Part shown: positions 15,186 through 22,811 of the stretch, in pieces
How positions within the stretch are numbered: position 1 is the first letter of the stretch
How the letters are laid out: every line of letters begins with the position of its first letter
NCBI GenBank assembly: GCA_964508975.1
Contig: CAZDVQ010000060.1
Location: 1-27,282, forward strand
Direction: 5' to 3'
Source: CAZDVQ01 sp964508975
Lineage (GTDB): Bacteria > Bacteroidota > Bacteroidia > Chitinophagales > Saprospiraceae
DNA: 27,282 bases
Notes under the pieces: generated by a model
Told to the model about the DNA's origin: nothing
Seen by the model: only the letters and a program-made list of their open reading frames with translations
Databases searched by the model: none
Made by a program: the position numbers and the translations under genes

Positions 15186-17543
15186 TCAAAAATTAAGTTT
15201 GTACGATACCGTGGGTAAAATCATGAAAGGCGAAATCAAATTGGCACTACCCGTGAAACTAAAACGCTCTAAATCGCGCTCGTTCACATTTTTTTTAACG
15301 AACAAGGCAAATATATTAAACTGATTATAAGCATTATATATATCCATCCGGAGCTCATGCGAAAAACGACCCTTCTTTTTTCCTTTCCACTGGTAGGCGG
15401 CGCTCAAATCTAAACGGTGGTACATCGGCAAGCGGATGTTGTTGCGTTTGCCGTAGATGAAATTGCGGCTCACGGGGTTGAAACCCACCGGCAAACTCAT
15501 GTTTTGCCCGTTGTACATGGTCCATGCCGCCGAGAACGACCAGCGCTCGCTTAGTTTATACGAGCTGCTGACGGCCAACACGTGCCGCCTGTCGTAGGTG
15601 AATGGGTAGGGCAGCCCCTTGTCGATTTGGTCAAATTGGCGCTGGTTCCACGACAGGGTGTAGGCCACCAACGCGTTGAAACGCCCTAGGTACTTGCTGG
15701 CAAAAAACTCGATCCCCATGATGTCGCCCCGGCCACCGGAGTACACATTTTGCTCCCAAGGCAGCAGGGTGTTGGGGTTAAATTTCATTTCAAGCATGTT
15801 GCGCATCCATTTTCGGTAAGCCTCCACGCTGAATTTTAAACCAAGTTCTTTGAATTCTGCCACAACGCCAAGCTCTATTTGTTGAGCCACCATGGGCGGG
15901 ATACTGTCCTTTGACAGCACAAAATCGTCGAAACCATTGAAGCCTAAACCGTATTGTGTAATCAAGTGCAAGTCTTGCCGCATCATGGAATAGCTAGCTT
16001 TTAGGCTATAAACCGGGCTGAAATCATATTGCAAGGCCAGCCGTGGCTCAGGCATTATGAACCAAGCACCGTCGTTGCTGCGGTGGCTCGATAACCTGAA
16101 TCCGGGCTGTATTTTTAAGCCACCCCATTGTAGGTTGGCCTCAACAAAGGCATCGAGCCTGCTGATATGCTGCTCGCTGAACATGCTGTCGGCGCTAGGG
16201 TACAACATGTTTTCGCGGGAGCTGAAATAGCTTTCCCGTTTTTGCTTGGGCAACAACCACATGCGGCCAAGTTCAAGCCCGGCATTGATATGGATGTTTT
16301 TTGACAGGAAGTAATCGCTGCGCAATTGCCCGGCTACATCGCGTATGCCCGTGCCGTAATCGGAGCCCCAACGCCCGCCGTTACCCTCGTACTGCACGTA
16401 CTCGGGTAAGGGCTCGTAATGGCTCCATATTTTGATGCGGTGTTTATAATCTGATACGTGTACTTGCCCGGTTATGCGCCAACGGCTGTTTAACCACTGC
16501 TCGTAATTGGCCGAGGCCAGCCAATTGCCCCAGCGCATCACGTTATAGGAGTAATCGGTGCTGTAATCAGAGGTGCTCCTGAACACTATTTGCCCGTCGT
16601 CGTTGCCCCGGTAAAATGAAAGGCTAAACCGCGACTTGTCGCTAATTTTATGGGCGTACTTGAGGTTGATATCGTAAAACCAGTAGTTGGGGTAGCTGTC
16701 GCGCTTGCCTTTTTCAAAATCGCTTTTCAGGAATTGCATCAGCGGGCCGACAAAAGAACTGCGGACGGAGGCTAGCAGGCTGCTTTTGCCTTTCAACACG
16801 GGGCCATGTGCCGTTAATTTTACGCTCAAAGGCCCGGCGCTGAAGCTGCCCCGCCATTTATCGGTACTGCCCGACATGGTTTCAAGGTCGAGCACACCTG
16901 ATAATCGGCCACCGTACCGCGCGGGGAAACTGCCCTTGTACAGCTCGGCTTTGTTGATTAGGTCGCCGTCAAAAATCGAGAGGAAACCACCCAGGTGCAC
17001 CATGTTGAACACAGGTGTAGCGTTGTACAGCGCCAAGGTTTGGTCGTAACTCCCGCCGCGAATCATGATGCGGGCATCGCCCTCGTTGCCCATGCTCACA
17101 CCGGGTAAAAACGCCAAGGCTTTGAGCAAGTCACGCTCGCCGCCAATAATGGGCAATGCTTTCTGGATGATATTGGGCACCTCGCCGGGGCCAAGCATAT
17201 TTTGCTGTCGGGTAGCCGTCACCACAATTTCTTCGGTGGCAATTTCAGGACGCAAAAACAACGTAAACCCGGCACAAGCCTCGGCCCGCAGTAGCGCTTT
17301 CGTTTGATAGCCTACATATGACACCAATAGGCTATCGTAGCCTGCGGGCAGGTCGAAACTAACTTGACCATTGGCATCACTGGTGGTACCGTATTGAAAA
17401 TCAGGTGTATAGATGTTGGCCCCAATCAAGGCTTCGCGGTTCGAGGCATCGAGGATAGTGCCTTGTACCGTACAGTTTTGGGCCAAGGATAGGCTAAGGC
17501 TAGCCAGCCAACAGCAGAGACTTATGTAAATTTTGGGCATCAT
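15186..17543 (-). CDS. TonB-dependent outer-membrane receptor
   Basis: A 785-residue outer-membrane transporter. It has a signal peptide (MMPKIY... to SLSLAQ, about 1-21), then a carboxypeptidase-regulatory-like beta-sandwich (about 22-105) typical of Bacteroidota receptors. A plug domain follows, with LLKALAFLPGVSMGNEGDAR, an RGGSYDQTL block and GSFPARYGGRLSGVLD. The rest is a long beta-barrel ending in a terminal aromatic residue (LNF). The frame extends upstream to 17657, but the signal peptide and the ATGA overlap with the preceding gene's stop fix the start at 17543 (or 17540). The upstream DUF4249 lipoprotein is its usual partner. The substrate is unknown. Confidence 0.92.
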   Translation of the reverse strand: MMPKIYISLCCWLASLSLSLAQNCTVQGTILDASNREALIGANIYTPDFQYGTTSDANGQVSFDLPAGYDSLLVSYVGYQTKALLRAEACAGFTLFLRPEIATEEIVVTATRQQNMLGPGEVPNIIQKALPIIGGERDLLKALAFLPGVSMGNEGDARIMIRGGSYDQTLALYNATPVFNMVHLGGFLSIFDGDLINKAELYKGSFPARYGGRLSGVLDLETMSGSTDKWRGSFSAGPLSVKLTAHGPVLKGKSSLLASVRSSFVGPLMQFLKSDFEKGKRDSYPNYWFYDINLKYAHKISDKSRFSLSFYRGNDDGQIVFRSTSDYSTDYSYNVMRWGNWLASANYEQWLNSRWRITGQVHVSDYKHRIKIWSHYEPLPEYVQYEGNGGRWGSDYGTGIRDVAGQLRSDYFLSKNIHINAGLELGRMWLLPKQKRESYFSSRENMLYPSADSMFSEQHISRLDAFVEANLQWGGLKIQPGFRLSSHRSNDGAWFIMPEPRLALQYDFSPVYSLKASYSMMRQDLHLITQYGLGFNGFDDFVLSKDSIPPMVAQQIELGVVAEFKELGLKFSVEAYRKWMRNMLEMKFNPNTLLPWEQNVYSGGRGDIMGIEFFASKYLGRFNALVAYTLSWNQRQFDQIDKGLPYPFTYDRRHVLAVSSSYKLSERWSFSAAWTMYNGQNMSLPVGFNPVSRNFIYGKRNNIRLPMYHRLDLSAAYQWKGKKKGRFSHELRMDIYNAYNQFNIFALFVKKNVNERDLERFSFTGSANLISPFMILPTVSYKLNF

Positions 17544-18376
17544 GGGTTTACAAGTATACTGTCGGCGGTAGTCCTGTACAACAAGAAACGTCCATAGCCG
17601 TTGGTGATTAAATCGCTGCTCATATCGTCTTGTGGGTCTCTGTAATCGCGTAGGCACTCGTTGGCGTACACCCGGAGGCTAGCCCTTAACTTATAAACGG
17701 GTTTGGATAAAATTTGTCCGCTTGAGTCTTGATACAACAGGGCGTTCAAAGCGCTGAAATTGACTTTAACTTGTTGTATATCAGGTGTTAAGCAGGCTTC
17801 TTCGTATGCGTTGTAATTCCACATGCAGTACTCGGCGTTTTCTGCAATGACCGACGTTTGATAACCGTACACTTCATCAATGGGCCGTTGCTGTACAATC
17901 CAGACAAAAAATTGTAGCCCAGCCGGGTTGTCGTGCCATATGCTGTACGATGAAATTGAACTATCTCGCAAGGTCTCGGCCAGGCCCCAGATATTGGCTT
18001 TCCCGGGCGCGCGCACGGGCCCACAAAACACCTCGGGATAGCCCTCGGCAAACACGGTGAGGGTATAAACCGAGCCTTCGCGCATATTGCCGTTCATGCT
18101 GCGCTGGTATTGGCCGGGGGCAGTTTCGTTAAGGGTAAACAGCAAGGAATCATCCCGGAAAAGCTTGATGGTGGCACCAGACACCAGCACCGAGCCTTCC
18201 CAGCTACCATCGGGCGGTATGGTCCGGGCCAGCGATACGCGGCAAGTCCCGTCGGTAACCGTCACCCGTGGTATCAGCCTGGGCCCTTCGTAGGGCAGGG
18301 GGTAATCCACAAATGCCTCGCGGCAAGCGGAAATGCCGAGTATCAGCAGCAGTGCTAGAGTAATTTTCCAGTTCAT
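17540..18376 (-). CDS. DUF4249 lipoprotein, partner of the TonB receptor
   Basis: A 278-residue predicted lipoprotein. The signal peptide runs to ISA, followed by Cys18. Then comes the DUF4249 region, with an early proline-rich segment (YPLPYEGPRLIPRVTVTDG), a beta-rich carboxypeptidase-regulatory-like part with the pattern SGATIKLFRDD, and later aromatic-rich strands. DUF4249 genes in Bacteroidota commonly pair with a TonB receptor that begins with a regulatory beta-sandwich, exactly as here. The last codons overlap the receptor start (ATGA), indicating translational coupling. It is likely surface or periplasmic and may act in substrate capture (inference). Confidence 0.85.
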   Translation of the reverse strand: MNWKITLALLLILGISACREAFVDYPLPYEGPRLIPRVTVTDGTCRVSLARTIPPDGSWEGSVLVSGATIKLFRDDSLLFTLNETAPGQYQRSMNGNMREGSVYTLTVFAEGYPEVFCGPVRAPGKANIWGLAETLRDSSISSYSIWHDNPAGLQFFVWIVQQRPIDEVYGYQTSVIAENAEYCMWNYNAYEEACLTPDIQQVKVNFSALNALLYQDSSGQILSKPVYKLRASLRVYANECLRDYRDPQDDMSSDLITNGYGRFLLYRTTADSILVNP

Positions 18377-18458
18377 TTTTTTGCGGTATGCTAAACTTAA
18401 AATATGCGAAAAACAATGGTCATTTTATCGTTTAGTCCATTGTCGTTTTATCTTTTTT

Positions 18459-18561
18459 GGGGCGCTGCGCCGCGTTGCGTCGCCGCTGTCCTCCGCGCTC
18501 CCTGAACGGTCGGTGCCTGCGGCACCCGCGGCTACGCCGCGGCGCTACGGCCAGCTAGCGC
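18459..18561 (-). repeat. Multi-hairpin interspersed repeat, copy 5 (core type B, reverse)
   Basis: On the minus strand the left end GCGCT (complement of 18557-18561) pairs with AGCGC (complement of 18462-18466), and the copy ends CCCC plus six A's. This is a third version of the closing stem. Hairpins include GCCGCGGC-GTA-GCCGCGGC and GTGCC-GCA-GGCAC. The core GGCACCGACCGTTCAGGGAG is shared exactly with copy 4. It lies between the 3' end of the XRE regulator and the DUF4249 start, so it falls in the latter's upstream region. Confidence 0.75.
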
Positions 18562-18604
18562 GAATATTGAACGGTTTGTACCATGGTTTTACGGTAAGCA
18601 AAGC

Positions 18605-20092
18605 TTAGGGTTCTAGCAGTTTGTTCAAGGTATTCAAGGTAACTTGTTGAGCCTTGTCGCGTTCCACGATGCTCGGTGCAGCGGCCCGTTCATGGCAATC
18701 GGTAGCTGGACAACGTTCACAAGTTTGGTTTACCATGCGCAATGGAATGGCATGGTCGTCGATAAACTTGATAATTTGCCTGCTATGCTCGTTGATGGCC
18801 AGTCCAATAGAAACGCTTACATTGGTATTTGGGGTTGGTTGCCCTGAACGGGCTAGGGTAATGACCAGGTATTCATCTTCCGTTCCGATATATCGGCTGC
18901 GTTGAATGCCTAATATGGCTTCGCGGCTATCGGCGTTTTGTTGGAGCTTGTGCAAGTCTTTCAACAACCATATGGTAGCCCAACGCCTACAATAATGCTC
19001 GTGTGTCTCGTTGCCGTAAGGTAAGTGTTGCCTGCTGAGGTGTAACTCTTTGGTCAGGTAAAAGTGCTCGGTACCGGGGGTATGGTTAAAGCGCAGGAAG
19101 AACATATCGTTCAGGCCAAAATACTTGGGCAAAATATTGCTCAAGCGTTGAAAAAACATTTCTGGGCTAGCCTGGAAATGTAGCATAATGTCGAGGAAGG
19201 CATCGGGGCTCCACTTGCTGCGGTTAAACAAGCCCTTGAGCTGGGTTACCAGCCGTTCGCGGTTGATCAACAAGGCCACGGCGAAGTAAGAACTCTTAAA
19301 GTTGTTGAGCACTTGTTCAAAGTTACTTACTTGCAAGAGGTTTGAGGTATAAACCCTTTCTTTGATTTTCATGAAGCTATAACCCAGTTCTTTGCTGAGC
19401 ACAAACTTTTCTTGCATTGGGCTTAGGTCGCTGTACAACAACAAGCGTTTTTTCTGCGGTATCAACACCGAGCGTACGCCGCGTAGCTCGGGGTAATGAT
19501 CCAGCATTTGCTTATCGATCTTGTATTTAAAATCCTCGCGGAGTATTTGGTACAGGCGGTCGGTACCGATAGGTCTATCGGTTGGGAGACCGAAGGTTTT
19601 TACAAAGGTATCTACCTGTATTTCAAGGTCTTCGAAGTAGTTGTCGTACAGTTTTTGGTACGAGCGCAAGGCGGCAAAGTAAAAGTTTTCTTCGTGTACC
19701 TCGTACTTGCGGCTAATTTCCATGAGTGCCGAGATGAAAGCACTCACCCGGCCAGGATTATCGGAGATAATATCAACCACTTTTGAAATATCAATATCGA
19801 AGATGTCCAAGGATAGGTCATCGAGGAGTTGCGAGCGTAGCAAATCTGCCAGCGGTTGCAAGTGCTTGGGCAAACGGGTCGACGACAAGGCTTCGGGTTC
19901 TACTTCTAGTGCCTTAGCGATATCGAGGATTTTATCTTCCTTGGGGTATTTTTTACCTTTTTCAATTTCGTTCAGGTAGGAGACCGACAGGCCGCAGCGC
20001 TCGGCAAAATCGGCAAAGGATAGCTGCCGTTCCTGACGGAGCAGTTTTACCTTGATACCAAAGACGAGACGAGTATATTGAGCGGCTGCCAT
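18605..20092 (-). CDS. Long XRE regulator of the ScfR/RamB type
   Basis: A 495-residue transcription factor. The N-terminal helix-turn-helix (about 9-64) contains SFADFAERCGLSVSYLNEIE followed by GKKYP. The middle resembles the IrrE/ImmA (DUF955) peptidase fold, but the zinc motif HExxH is degenerate: residues 233-239 read SKELGYS. The C-terminus (DUF2083-like) has a cysteine cluster, C458, C461 and C466, in TCERCPATDCHER. This architecture matches the short-chain acyl-CoA-responsive regulators ScfR, RamB and MldR of other bacteria, which control glyoxylate or methylcitrate genes. No such target lies in the window. The gene starts 6 bp after the upstream AlbA_2 gene, so the two form an operon. 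The ligand is an inference only. Confidence 0.75.
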   Translation of the reverse strand: MAAAQYTRLVFGIKVKLLRQERQLSFADFAERCGLSVSYLNEIEKGKKYPKEDKILDIAKALEVEPEALSSTRLPKHLQPLADLLRSQLLDDLSLDIFDIDISKVVDIISDNPGRVSAFISALMEISRKYEVHEENFYFAALRSYQKLYDNYFEDLEIQVDTFVKTFGLPTDRPIGTDRLYQILREDFKYKIDKQMLDHYPELRGVRSVLIPQKKRLLLYSDLSPMQEKFVLSKELGYSFMKIKERVYTSNLLQVSNFEQVLNNFKSSYFAVALLINRERLVTQLKGLFNRSKWSPDAFLDIMLHFQASPEMFFQRLSNILPKYFGLNDMFFLRFNHTPGTEHFYLTKELHLSRQHLPYGNETHEHYCRRWATIWLLKDLHKLQQNADSREAILGIQRSRYIGTEDEYLVITLARSGQPTPNTNVSVSIGLAINEHSRQIIKFIDDHAIPLRMVNQTCERCPATDCHERAAAPSIVERDKAQQVTLNTLNKLLEP

Positions 20093-20098
20093 GGATTA

Positions 20099-21298
20099 TT
20101 ATAACCAGTTAGGGTGAATAGAAACGCTAACTTTAAATTTGGTAATCAAGCCTAAATCGAAAACAGCCGATGGATTGCCGTTTTTGGCCAATTCTTCTTG
20201 GGCTCTTTGGACGCCGTAATTGAATCGGTTTACATAGCCTAGCGTTTTCATGGTCTCGGCCAGTACAACATTGCGGTAGTCACTTGCGTAGGGGAAATTA
20301 TGCACATTAACGTCGCCATACAAAGCTCCAGGATTGATGATTTCAATCCGATTGCTAAATTCATAGATGTAGATAGGCGCATTCGACTCGTAACTCCGGT
20401 GCATAATAGCATTCATGGTCAATTCGCGCAAGGCCCAATATGGGTAATTGGCTAGGTTATGCTCTTGGAATGAATTGCCGCGAACAGGCCTTTCTTTCAC
20501 GATATTTGACTTGATAAAATCATCTATCAATCGTAAATCGGTAACGAGCGGTCCGCTGAACACTTTTTCAAACATTAGCGGGCTAGTTAAACTATCTCCG
20601 TCAAATTTCAGGTATTGAATGTAGCAGCCCGGTATAAAATGTTTAGGATTAAATGCTAAAGCAATAATACCAGCATGGGTAGGACAATTGCGTTGAATAT
20701 CAAAAAAGCGCAATGATGCGAGTTGTTGCTGCACGGGACGGCCATTTTCGTCCAAGGTTTCTTTGTCGATGGCCGCAGGTAAATAGCTAAACTTAAAATA
20801 CTCGACATTGAGGTCGTCAAGGCTTGCAGCCAATGCTGGTACGAGGTCAAAAGTCTTCGCGTATGCCGAACGGCGCTCGATGAGTATAGCTTCTTCGTTA
20901 ACACTAGCCTTGTCACGTCGAGGACCAATTCTAATCCAGCAGCGGCCATCATAGCGCACTGGTGGGTAAGGTGAAGGCAGCACTTGTACAACCACTACTT
21001 CTCCTTGCTCGAATTTGAAGACTTCGCTCACGGTAATGGAAGGCTGCGGCAGCACGTTACCGTTATTTTTTATGTTGCCGATTTTTTGTAAATCCTCGTC
21101 AGTCCAGGTATTACCTGCTATTTCGCCATTATCTTTTACGCCAAGTAATATATATCCGGCTTGTTTGGTGTTGGCAAAATCGTTGGCAAAGGCACACACT
21201 GCGGGTCCCAACTTGTCTTCTCGGACAGAGGTAGTCCGTTCAATACGGTCGGATTCCATATCAGCTAGCAGCGATTGTACAAAAGCAAAGTCGAGCAC
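20099..21298 (-). CDS. AlbA_2-domain protein with C-terminal HATPase-like domain
   Basis: A 399-residue protein. The N-terminal AlbA_2/Schlafen-like nucleic-acid-binding domain (about 8-130) starts with ESDRIERTTS and contains FANTKQAGYILLGVKDNGEIAG. The C-terminal ATP-binding HATPase_c_4 domain carries ALRELTMNAIMHRSY, the family's E-L-x-x-N-A-x-x-H-R-x-Y signature. Such proteins are annotated as putative transcriptional regulators or ATP-dependent helicase-like proteins; their precise activity is unclear. The start is a GTG at 21298, about 20 bp below a -7 box; an ATG 13 codons later (21259) is possible. The XRE regulator follows after 6 bp. Confidence 0.8.
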   Translation of the reverse strand: MLDFAFVQSLLADMESDRIERTTSVREDKLGPAVCAFANDFANTKQAGYILLGVKDNGEIAGNTWTDEDLQKIGNIKNNGNVLPQPSITVSEVFKFEQGEVVVVQVLPSPYPPVRYDGRCWIRIGPRRDKASVNEEAILIERRSAYAKTFDLVPALAASLDDLNVEYFKFSYLPAAIDKETLDENGRPVQQQLASLRFFDIQRNCPTHAGIIALAFNPKHFIPGCYIQYLKFDGDSLTSPLMFEKVFSGPLVTDLRLIDDFIKSNIVKERPVRGNSFQEHNLANYPYWALRELTMNAIMHRSYESNAPIYIYEFSNRIEIINPGALYGDVNVHNFPYASDYRNVVLAETMKTLGYVNRFNYGVQRAQEELAKNGNPSAVFDLGLITKFKVSVSIHPNWL

Positions 21299-21317
21299 TT
21301 GTCAAAAATTATTTATA

Positions 21318-21325
21318 CAAAGGTA
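21318..21325 (-). promoter_or_regulatory. -7 box for the AlbA_2/XRE operon
   Basis: The minus strand reads TACCTTTG, a perfect TAnnTTTG, 19 bp upstream of the GTG start. It is divergent from the M16 promoter about 75 bp away. Confidence 0.6.
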
Positions 21326-21398
21326 CAACATACAACTCTATGAGCAGGTGTTTACTCGGGAGTCACCGTAAAAATAAGTCGTTCACACAATTAATTCC

Positions 21399-21406
21399 TA
21401 AATTTG
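21399..21406 (+). promoter_or_regulatory. -7 box for the M16 gene
   Basis: TAAATTTG matches TAnnTTTG, 31 bp before the ATG at 21437. It covers the alternative upstream ATG at 21404, so that longer start is unlikely. Confidence 0.6.
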
Positions 21407-21436
21407 TCCCCCTATTGCAATCACTTCATATTACAC

Positions 21437-22708
21437 ATGTCGAAACGAACCAGCCCCCCTGCGTTAAAAATACCCCAGGATGTTAAACTCCCGGATATTG
21501 AAAGGCGCAAACTTTCTAACGGTATACCCCTGTACAACATCCGTATGGGTACGCAGCCCGTGGTGCGGGTCGACCTGGTTTTTGGTGCAGGCCGATGGTA
21601 CGAAAGCAAACAACTCGTGGCCCGGGCTTGCTCTATGTTGCTACGCGAAGGGACCAAGCGTTACAGTGCGGCACAAATTGCAGAACTGAGCGATTACTAC
21701 GGTGCAGCTATCAAGGTGCGCGAAAATTTTGACCACGTTACCGTGAGTTTAATCTGCTTGACTAAGTATTTCGACAAGCTGATTCCCGTGCTGGAAGATA
21801 TGCTCACCGATGCCACTTTTCCGGAGAAAGACTTTGCCGACTATGTAACCCGCAGCAAGCAAAAACTCCGCATCGAGTTAGAAAAAGTGGATGTGTTGGC
21901 TTTTAGGCATTTTACCGAAATGCTTTTTGGTGCAGCGCACCCTTACGGCTACAATAGCCAGCCCGAAATGTATGATCTACTTCAACTCGAGGACCTCCGC
22001 TGCCATTACCGCAACTTTTACACCGCTGAAAACTGTAGCATTTTTGTTGCAGGTCAAAGCGATGAACATATTCTAGCGCTTTGCGAACAACACCTTGGTC
22101 GAAATTTACAGGTTTCTGGCGCACAATTAATTACGCAATATACAGCCGAGGAAAGCATCCAACGGCAAATGTTGGTCGATATGCCTAACTCGCACCAAAG
22201 CGCTATACGGGTTGGTCGGCGAATGTTTACCCGAAATGACCCCGACTATCACGGTAGTTTTGTGCTCAACACCTTGCTGGGTGGTTACTTCGGCTCGCGC
22301 ATCATGATGAACCTTCGCGAGGATAAAGGCTACACCTATGGCGCCTACTCGGCCTTAGATACACTGGTACATGAAGGTTACCTGTACATCAGCACGGAGG
22401 TGGATCGCGAGTACCGCCAGGAGGCCTTGGACGAGATTTATATCGAGCTGCAACGCCTGATTGACGAGCCTGCATCTGAGCCAGAATTGGTCATGCTGCG
22501 CAACTATACCCTAGGGCAAACCTTACGTGCGCTTGATGGCCCATTCATGGTATCGGAATTATTCCGCGATATAATTGTGTACGGCGAAGACGAGCAGTCG
22601 TTTTACCAGTACGTGGATGTGGTAAAAAGCATCAGCGCCGAACAACTACAAAGCCTTGCCATGCGTTATCTACAACGTGACGATATGTTTGAAGTGGTGG
22701 TGGGTTAA
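21437..22708 (+). CDS. M16-family peptidase homologue, zinc ligands absent
   Basis: A 423-residue M16 (pitrilysin-like) protein. The N-terminal half has the M16 fold pattern VDLVFGAGRWYE, then ARACSMLLREGTKRYSAAQIAE (about 62-83), where active members carry the zinc motif H-x-x-E-H; none of those ligands is present. The C-terminal half keeps the conserved substrate-binding Arg/Tyr block LGGYFGSRIMMNLREDKGYTYG. This is the profile of the non-catalytic subunit of M16B heterodimers, which pairs with an active HxxEH subunit. No active partner is encoded in the window. No signal peptide is evident. The DNA after the stop leads directly into the T9SS protein gene. Confidence 0.85.
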   Translation: MSKRTSPPALKIPQDVKLPDIERRKLSNGIPLYNIRMGTQPVVRVDLVFGAGRWYESKQLVARACSMLLREGTKRYSAAQIAELSDYYGAAIKVRENFDHVTVSLICLTKYFDKLIPVLEDMLTDATFPEKDFADYVTRSKQKLRIELEKVDVLAFRHFTEMLFGAAHPYGYNSQPEMYDLLQLEDLRCHYRNFYTAENCSIFVAGQSDEHILALCEQHLGRNLQVSGAQLITQYTAEESIQRQMLVDMPNSHQSAIRVGRRMFTRNDPDYHGSFVLNTLLGGYFGSRIMMNLREDKGYTYGAYSALDTLVHEGYLYISTEVDREYRQEALDEIYIELQRLIDEPASEPELVMLRNYTLGQTLRALDGPFMVSELFRDIIVYGEDEQSFYQYVDVVKSISAEQLQSLAMRYLQRDDMFEVVVG

Positions 22709-22726
22709 ATTGCCTTTGCCTTCGGC

Positions 22727-22746
22727 AGACGCAAGATATTGCGTCT
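22727..22746. repeat. AGACGCAA hairpin of the GAGACGC family
   Basis: A perfect 8-bp stem, AGACGCAA with loop GATA and TTGCGTCT. On the minus strand it begins GTAGAGACGC, matching the TAGAGACGC of the hairpin at 1293-1315. It follows the M16 stop by 18 bp. Confidence 0.6.
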
Positions 22747-22811
22747 CTACGGCCTCACTTATCGCTGACAGGATTAGACTGCGTTGCGGTCCTTCGCTTA
22801 TCCAAAAAACT

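Noticed and set aside
18333..18608. 91-codon plus-strand frame over repeat copy 5
   Set aside because: It crosses the DUF4249 start and the repeat, and its composition follows the repeat rather than coding sequence.
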